Assembly: GCA_017458065.1 (NCBI GenBank)
Contig: JAFTGD010000020.1
Coordinates: forward strand, 1 to 64,000
Direction of reading: 5' to 3'
DNA length: 64,000 bases
Source: Oscillospiraceae bacterium
GTDB taxonomy: Bacteria > Bacillota > Clostridia > Oscillospirales > Oscillospiraceae
Part shown: positions 58,908 through 64,000 of the stretch, in pieces
How positions within the stretch are numbered: the first letter of the stretch is position 1
Layout of the letters: each line of letters begins with the position of its first letter
Program-made: the position numbers and the translations under genes
The notes under the pieces: model-generated
What the model was told of the DNA's origin: nothing
Seen by the model: the letters and a program-made list of their open reading frames with translations, nothing else
Databases searched by the model: none

Positions 58908-59612
58908 TTATTCGCCCAGATAGGCGCGTTTGACCGCCTCGTTGGAGAGGAGCTCCGCTCCCGTGCCGTGGAGTGTGATTTCGCCCGTCTCCAGCACATA
59001 GGCGAGGTCTGCCGTCTTCAGCGCCATGTTGGCGTTCTGCTCAATCAGCAGGACGGTAACGCCCTGTCTGTTGATCTCACGGATAATCTCAAAAATCCCC
59101 TTTACCACCAGCGGTGCAAGACCGAGGGACGGCTCGTCCATCATCATGAGCTTTGGTCTGCTCATCAGGGCGCGGCCGACCGCAAGCATCTGCTGTTCAC
59201 CGCCGGAGAGCGTCCCTGCCATCTGCCAGGAGCGCTCCTGCAGACGGGGGAAGAGCTCGTAGACCCATTCGATGTCCTTCTGGATCCCGGCCTTGTCCTT
59301 GCGCAGATAGGCGCCGATCTTCAGGTTTTCCTGCACGGTGAGATTGGTGAACACACGCCGTCCTTCCGGCACCATGGCGATCCCCTGCTCCAGGATCTTG
59401 TTGATGGGCATACCGATGAGTTCTTTGCCGTTATAGGTGACGGAACCGCTCTCTGCCTTCACCAGTCCGGAGATGGTGCGCAGCAGGGTGGACTTTCCTG
59501 CACCGTTTGCACCGATGAGCGTGACGATCTTACTGTCAGGCACTTCCAGGTTCACGCCGCGGAGCGCGCGGATGCCGCCGTAGGATACATGCAGATCTTT
59601 CACTTCAAGCAT
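58908..59612 (-). CDS. livF: Branched-chain amino acid ABC transporter ATPase LivF
   Basis: 234 residues. Walker A GANGAGKST (34-42), Q-loop region with MVPEGRRVF typical of LivF, signature LSGGEQQ, Walker B LMMMDEPSLGL. Pairs with LivG on the LivHM channel to import leucine, isoleucine, valine or related amino acids. Last gene of the operon, overlapping livG by 8 bases. Confidence 0.93.
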   Translation of the reverse strand: MLEVKDLHVSYGGIRALRGVNLEVPDSKIVTLIGANGAGKSTLLRTISGLVKAESGSVTYNGKELIGMPINKILEQGIAMVPEGRRVFTNLTVQENLKIGAYLRKDKAGIQKDIEWVYELFPRLQERSWQMAGTLSGGEQQMLAVGRALMSRPKLMMMDEPSLGLAPLVVKGIFEIIREINRQGVTVLLIEQNANMALKTADLAYVLETGEITLHGTGAELLSNEAVKRAYLGE

Positions 59613-60456
59613 CGTCCGTCACCCCCAGATATGCGTCGATAACCTTCTCATTTGCCTGGATCTCAGCCGGTGTGCCGCTCGCGATCATGCTGCCGAAATC
59701 CAGCACATAGATCCGCTCCGAGATATCCATGACGAGGTCCATATGGTGCTCGATCAGCAGGATGCTGACATGGAACTGGTCGCGGATCTCCCCGATGAAC
59801 CGAGTGAGTTCCACCGTCTCCTGCGGGTTCATACCGGCCGCCGGTTCATCCAGGAGCAGCAGCTTCGGCTCGGTGGCGAGCGCACGGGCGATCTCCAGCC
59901 TTCTCTGCTTGCCGTAGGGCAGGCTGGTGGCCAGTTCGTCGCGCACATCCGCAAGGCCGACAGTCTCGATGAGGGCGCTTGCCTCCTCGCGCTGGGCCTG
60001 CTCCTCCGCCCGGTTGCCGCCAAAGGTGGCGGAGAAGAGATTGCTGGTACGCTTGAGGTGCTTTGCGATCAGGACGTTGTCGAACACCGTCATGCTCTTC
60101 CACAGGCGGATGTTCTGGAAGGTGCGGGCCATTCCCAGGGCCGTAAGCCTGTCGGGCGTCGGCTCCAGATGTCCGGTGTATTTCCCGGCGTTCTGGCCGA
60201 GATAGGCCTTCTTCATCTTGCCGCGGGGGAAGTTTTCAATCACGCGCTCCCCGTTAAAGGTGACCCGCCCGTTCGTCGGAGCATAGACGCCGGTGATCAC
60301 GTTGAAGGCTGTCGTCTTTCCCGCCCCGTTGGGGCCGATGATGGCGACGATCTCGCCCTCATATTCCTCCATGCTGAAGTTGTTGACGGCAACGACGCCG
60401 CCGAACTGCATCGTAATATCCTCTACTTTGAGGACACAGGGCTTGTCTTTTCTCAT
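59605..60456 (-). CDS. livG: Branched-chain amino acid ABC transporter ATPase LivG
   Basis: 283 residues. Walker A GPNGAGKTT, the LivG insertion and GMARTFQNIRLW, signature LPYGKQRRLEIARAL and Walker B LLLLDEPAAGMNP. The signature SGGQ is replaced by PYGKQ as usual for LivG. Overlaps livM by 4 bases. Confidence 0.93.
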   Translation of the reverse strand: MRKDKPCVLKVEDITMQFGGVVAVNNFSMEEYEGEIVAIIGPNGAGKTTAFNVITGVYAPTNGRVTFNGERVIENFPRGKMKKAYLGQNAGKYTGHLEPTPDRLTALGMARTFQNIRLWKSMTVFDNVLIAKHLKRTSNLFSATFGGNRAEEQAQREEASALIETVGLADVRDELATSLPYGKQRRLEIARALATEPKLLLLDEPAAGMNPQETVELTRFIGEIRDQFHVSILLIEHHMDLVMDISERIYVLDFGSMIASGTPAEIQANEKVIDAYLGVTDDA

Positions 60457-61619
60457 TGTGCTGCCCCCTTTGCCTTTTTCTTCCGGCTCCGGAAGAGATC
60501 GGAGATCTCCCTCTCACCCATGATGCCCTTGCGGAAGAAGAGCACCACGATCATGATGATAATGGAGAAGACGACAAGGCGGAAACCATTTCGGAAAACG
60601 CCGGGTGCGTTGATGCCGAGGAAGGTGCCGGAATCCAGGCCGCGCAGCCACCACTCGGATGCCGCCACAAAGAGGAAGGAGCCGATGACCGATCCGGAGG
60701 TGGAGCCGATACCGCCAAGAACCACCATGAGCAGAATCTCATAGGTCATCGCGGACTTAAAGTTGCTGGCCTGGGCAATGGAGAGCACCATGGCCATCAT
60801 GGCGCCGGAAACCCCTGCGAAGAAGGAACTCACTGTGAAGGAGATCATCTTGTGTCTGGCGAGGTTGATGCCCATGGCCTCCGCCGCAACCTCGTCGTCA
60901 CGGATGGCCTTGAATGCGCGGCCATAGGTGGAGTTGACGAGCTTGACAATGATGATGATGGATACCGTGGCGATCAGGACCGGGACAAAGGTGGACAGGA
61001 CCAGCTTTGTATCGCCGACCTCCAGTTTGAACTTGCTCGTACGGGCAAAGCTTTTCAGCAGGTTGGACCCGTTGGTGATCGGGCCAAGCTTCTGCCACTG
61101 GAACACCGCACGGATAATCTCGGCAAACCCAAGCGTCGCGATTGCCAGGTAGTCCGACTTGAGTCTCAGCACCGGAAGGCCGATCAGGTAGGCGAAGAAC
61201 GCCGCGAGCAGACCGGCAAGAATGACCGCCACAAGCACGCCCAGCGCGGTGCCGGCAGGCCCCATCACATTGGAAAACGCTTCCGGGAACGAAAAACGAA
61301 TTGCCGCGTCAAAGTACTGATAGACCGTGTCTCTTGCACTGGAAGGGATGGTGAAGATGGCGTAGGTGTACGCCCCGATCAGCATAAAGCCCGCGTGCCC
61401 CAGCGAGAACAGTCCCGTATAGCCGTTCAGCAGGTTCATCGAAACCGCCGCCAGCGCGTAGACCGAGCCTTTCTGCAGCACGGTCATCAGCATGTACATC
61501 TTGTTGGTGGGCTTGATAATCTGATCAAGATAGAACACCAGCGCCAGAAAAGCCAGGACCAGAAGGAAGGAAACCCAGGAAGACTGCTTGCTGTTTGGAA
61601 GTTCGTTCTGCTTTTTCAA
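60453..61619 (-). CDS. livM: Branched-chain amino acid ABC transporter permease LivM
   Basis: 388 residues with eight or more membrane helices; family motifs GYTGLFSLGHAGFM and the EAA-like loop AIRDDEVAAEAMGIN. The start is TTG 61619 with AGGAGGGG before it; the longer frame upstream is livH sequence. It lies 16 bases after livH. Confidence 0.93.
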   Translation of the reverse strand: MKKQNELPNSKQSSWVSFLLVLAFLALVFYLDQIIKPTNKMYMLMTVLQKGSVYALAAVSMNLLNGYTGLFSLGHAGFMLIGAYTYAIFTIPSSARDTVYQYFDAAIRFSFPEAFSNVMGPAGTALGVLVAVILAGLLAAFFAYLIGLPVLRLKSDYLAIATLGFAEIIRAVFQWQKLGPITNGSNLLKSFARTSKFKLEVGDTKLVLSTFVPVLIATVSIIIIVKLVNSTYGRAFKAIRDDEVAAEAMGINLARHKMISFTVSSFFAGVSGAMMAMVLSIAQASNFKSAMTYEILLMVVLGGIGSTSGSVIGSFLFVAASEWWLRGLDSGTFLGINAPGVFRNGFRLVVFSIIIMIVVLFFRKGIMGEREISDLFRSRKKKAKGAAQ

Positions 61620-61635
61620 ATTGCTTCCCCTCCTT

Positions 61636-62556
61636 TCAGACCTTGTCGGTGGTTTTCTCCCCGAACAGCCCGGTCGGCTTGAAGACCAGAACAATGATCA
61701 GGAGAATGAAGGTAAAGGCATCAGAGAAGGTGGCAAAGCCGATCTGTTCCGCAATGGTCCCGTGTACGATCAGGATCGTATCGAGGCCCTTGATCAAGCT
61801 CTCGGCAATGCCGATGATAAAGGCGCCGATGACCGCGCCGGGGATCGAGCCGATACCGCCGAAAACCGCAGCAACGAAGGCCTTCAGGCCGGGCATGGCG
61901 CCGGAAGTCGGCACAACGCCGGGATAGTTTGTGAAAAACAGCATCGAGCCCACAGCCGCCAGGAAGGTGCCGATGATGAAGGTGGCGGAGATGACGTTGT
62001 TGATGCGGATGCCCATCAGCTGTGAAGTTTCAAAGTTCAGAGACACTGCTCTCATTGCCATGCCGATCTTGGTATGGTTGATGAGCAGCACCAGAAGCAC
62101 CACCAGAACGATGGTGAGGAACGGCGTGATGATCGTGACCCGAGAGGTCTCCATGCCGAGGACTGTCACCCGGTCGGAGATCCAGGGGATCTGCGGGTAG
62201 TTCTTGTTCAGTCCGCCGGTGATGTAGAGCGCCAGGTTCTGCAGCAGATAGCTCACACCGATGGCCGAGATCATGACGGACATGCGCGGCGCGGTGCGCA
62301 GCGGCCGGTAGGCCACACGCTCGATGGTGAAGCCCAGCAGCACCGTCAGCAGAATGACCAGCGGGATCGACACATACAGCGGCAGAGACGCCGCCAGATA
62401 GACCATCAGAAGACCCGCGACCATAAACACGTCGCCGTGTGCAAAGTTGATGAGGCGAAGAATGCCATATACCATCGTGTAGCCGATGGCAATCAGAGCG
62501 TACTGTCCGCCTACCGAGATTCCGGAAATCACATAAGGCAGTATGGTTTTTGCCAT
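61636..62556 (-). CDS. livH: Branched-chain amino acid ABC transporter permease LivH
   Basis: 306 residues, about eight membrane helices; motifs GYTMVYGILRLINFAHGD and AMRAVSLNFETSQLMGI. ATG 62556 follows AAGGAGGATT. It is 144 bases after livJ, separated by a stem-loop (62622-62656). Confidence 0.94.
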   Translation of the reverse strand: MAKTILPYVISGISVGGQYALIAIGYTMVYGILRLINFAHGDVFMVAGLLMVYLAASLPLYVSIPLVILLTVLLGFTIERVAYRPLRTAPRMSVMISAIGVSYLLQNLALYITGGLNKNYPQIPWISDRVTVLGMETSRVTIITPFLTIVLVVLLVLLINHTKIGMAMRAVSLNFETSQLMGIRINNVISATFIIGTFLAAVGSMLFFTNYPGVVPTSGAMPGLKAFVAAVFGGIGSIPGAVIGAFIIGIAESLIKGLDTILIVHGTIAEQIGFATFSDAFTFILLIIVLVFKPTGLFGEKTTDKV

Positions 62557-62621
62557 GGAGGAATCCTCCTTAAAGAATTGGTTGATACCACAGAGAAAAC
62601 GCTTTCAGCATTTTACCACGA

Positions 62622-62656
62622 AGTGGAGTGTAGAGCAAGATGCTCTGCACTCCACT
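62622..62656 (-). promoter_or_regulatory. Intercistronic stem-loop between livJ and livH
   Basis: Arms of 16 bases (62622-62637 and 62641-62656) with one mismatch and a 3-base loop. No T run follows on the minus strand, so it is more likely an mRNA-stabilising or partial attenuator element that keeps the binding protein in excess. Confidence 0.5.
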
Positions 62657-62700
62657 CGTTATGATCTGTTTGACTGCGGAACAAATCCCGCGGTACAGAC

Positions 62701-63855
62701 TCAGCCGACGGTAGCGACCGTGACGAAGTCCCAAACACCGGTCTCGGTGTTGCACTCCTTGACGAAAGCGCTGTCGCGAAGGGCATCGCCGATATCGTCA
62801 AAGGCGATATTGCCGGTGACACCGACGACTTCCAGGGACGGGATCGCCTCGAGGACATCTTCCGGATCGGTGGAACCGGCTGCCTTCAGGGCTTCCAGTG
62901 CAACATAGTAGGCGTCATAGCCCATGACCGTGACAGCGGCCAGCTCGTCGTTGCCGCCGTTGTTGGCAAGCGCGGTAGCGTCGGAGTTGATCCACGCCTT
63001 AATGCCCTTATCGAACTCTTCATCCGCGCCTTCCTGATAGAAGGTGGTAACGCAGATCCGGACATCGGTGCCCTTCGCTGCGTTCAGGATGACGTTGGAG
63101 TCCCAGGTATCGCCGGCCAGGATCGGCATACCGAGGGCCTGGGTGTCGGCCTTGGCGATGATCTGCGCGGCGGCTTCGGTGCTCACCGGGGAGAAGAAGA
63201 CGTCGCAGCCCTGGTTCTGGGCGTTGGTGATGTAGGTGGAGAAGTCAGAGGTGCCTTCCGGGAACTGCTCGTATACGCAGTTGTCCTTGCCGAAGGCTTC
63301 GATGAAGAAGTTGCAGAGACCGCCGGAATAGTCGTCGCCGAGCTTGGCAAGGCAGTAAGCTTTCGTTGCGCCGAGCTCACTCTTGGCAAAGTTTGCAAGG
63401 ACCGTGCCCTGGAACGGATCCAGGAAGCAGATGCGGAAGTAGACTTCGCAATCCGCCGTGACCTGCGGGTTGGTGCAGGTGACGCCGATGGCCGGGACAC
63501 CGGCATTGGCAAAGGTGTCGCTTGCTGCGATGGAAACGCCGGAACCGTAGGAGCCAAGCACCAGAGAAACGCCGTTGGAGATCAGATCCTGAGCGGCGGT
63601 CGGGGCCTTATCGTTGGAAGAGGCGTTGTCGGCATAGACCAGCTCGACGTCATACTCGACGCCGTCGATCTCAACCGTCGGGGTCAGGGTGTTGGCATAC
63701 TGCATGCCAAGCACTTCCTGCTTGCCGCCGGCGCCGTTGTCGCCGGACTGCGGCTCAAACACGCCGATCTTGACGACCGGGTTATCTGCAAAGGCCATGG
63801 GAGCCAGTGCAAGCACCAGACAGAGAACCAGTGCAACTGCGAGAATCTTTTTCAT
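62701..63855 (-). CDS. livJ: Branched-chain amino acid ABC transporter substrate-binding protein
   Basis: 384 residues. A signal peptide (1-23, AFA-DNP cleavage) with no lipobox cysteine, then a periplasmic-binding-protein type 1 fold (KIGVFEPQSGDNGAGG, LVLGSYGSGVSIAASD, DDYSGGLCNFF). Gram-positive binding proteins are usually lipid-anchored, so the missing cysteine is unusual and suggests a secreted or uncleaved signal-anchored form. First gene of the liv operon. GGAGGAAAAC precedes the ATG. Confidence 0.92.
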   Translation of the reverse strand: MKKILAVALVLCLVLALAPMAFADNPVVKIGVFEPQSGDNGAGGKQEVLGMQYANTLTPTVEIDGVEYDVELVYADNASSNDKAPTAAQDLISNGVSLVLGSYGSGVSIAASDTFANAGVPAIGVTCTNPQVTADCEVYFRICFLDPFQGTVLANFAKSELGATKAYCLAKLGDDYSGGLCNFFIEAFGKDNCVYEQFPEGTSDFSTYITNAQNQGCDVFFSPVSTEAAAQIIAKADTQALGMPILAGDTWDSNVILNAAKGTDVRICVTTFYQEGADEEFDKGIKAWINSDATALANNGGNDELAAVTVMGYDAYYVALEALKAAGSTDPEDVLEAIPSLEVVGVTGNIAFDDIGDALRDSAFVKECNTETGVWDFVTVATVG

Positions 63856-63931
63856 TGGTTTTCCTCCATATTGTTTTGTATTCGGAATTGTCCGTCATAT
63901 GAAGACGGGTGTATTCCGTTGCAACACAAGC

Positions 63932-63960
63932 ATTATACTACAAACAGTCTGAAATTGCAC
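63932..63960 (-). promoter_or_regulatory. Promoter of the liv operon
   Basis: On the minus strand GTGCAA (63960-63955), 17-base spacer, TATAAT (63937-63932), 77 bases before livJ. Bases 63961-64000 show no gene. Confidence 0.55.
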
Positions 63961-64000
63961 TTGCGCATTTTGACGAAATATACCGATGAATCTGCTTCTT

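Overview
The window looks like chromosome from a GC-rich anaerobic Firmicute of class Clostridia, most likely an Oscillospiraceae/Ruminococcaceae-type gut bacterium. The signs are GGAGG ribosome binding sites, frequent TTG starts, sigma-A style TTGACA-N17-TATAAT promoters, the tilS-hpt-ftsH and gdpP-rplI-dnaB clusters, short HisG with HisZ, YqhQ next to PrmC, several radical-SAM and Fe-S proteins, and no aerobic respiratory genes. The species cannot be named from the sequence alone.

Layout. 0-1.5 kb: a small zinc-ribbon gene and an HpcH/HpaI aldolase. 1.6-6.1 kb: an accessory island containing a decayed type I restriction-modification locus (fragments of hsdR and hsdM, an intact rhuM-like gene, an inserted HEAT-repeat gene) and an AAA/DUF4143 ATPase behind a 42-bp perfect palindrome. 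It ends at a tRNA-Arg(CCG). 6.4-10.7 kb: Fe-S aldo/keto reductase, ApbE flavin transferase and recG. 10.7-15.3 kb (minus): DUF1002 protein, prfA, a tsaC-coaE fusion and an M18 aminopeptidase. 15.4-23.5 kb: SH3 lipoprotein, htrA, a GntR-ABC operon, plsY and an FCD-type GntR regulator. 23.6-31.2 kb (minus): gdpP-rplI-dnaB-tilS-hpt-ftsH. 31.2-33 kb: hisZ-hisG. 33-37.6 kb: pgk, tpiA, gpmI, tmk, with the 3' end of pgk tandemly copied three times.

37.7-39.8 kb carries a PflA-like radical-SAM protein and an FMN-dependent alpha-hydroxyacid dehydrogenase with an N-terminal cysteine cluster. 39.8-43.7 kb (minus) holds the most interesting gene: a TetM/EF-G-like GTPase fused to a Rae1/YacP-like NYN ribonuclease, probably made from a leaderless mRNA, and coupled to a frameshifted pepT. 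43.8-51.2 kb (plus) is a long run of a two-component system, yqhQ, prmC, recX, rimO, pgsA and cysS. 51.3-54.4 kb is a 1,027-residue exported flavoprotein reductase with four FMN-attachment domains, the sort of protein the ApbE at 7.5 kb would flavinylate. acpS, a heterodimeric ABC exporter and a complete branched-chain amino acid (Liv) ABC operon finish the window.

Most of the window is housekeeping. The accessory or unusual parts are the 1.6-6.1 kb island, the GTPase-nuclease fusion, the tsaC-coaE fusion, the multi-FMN reductase and three local repeat arrays (16.4, 21.3 and 36.1 kb).
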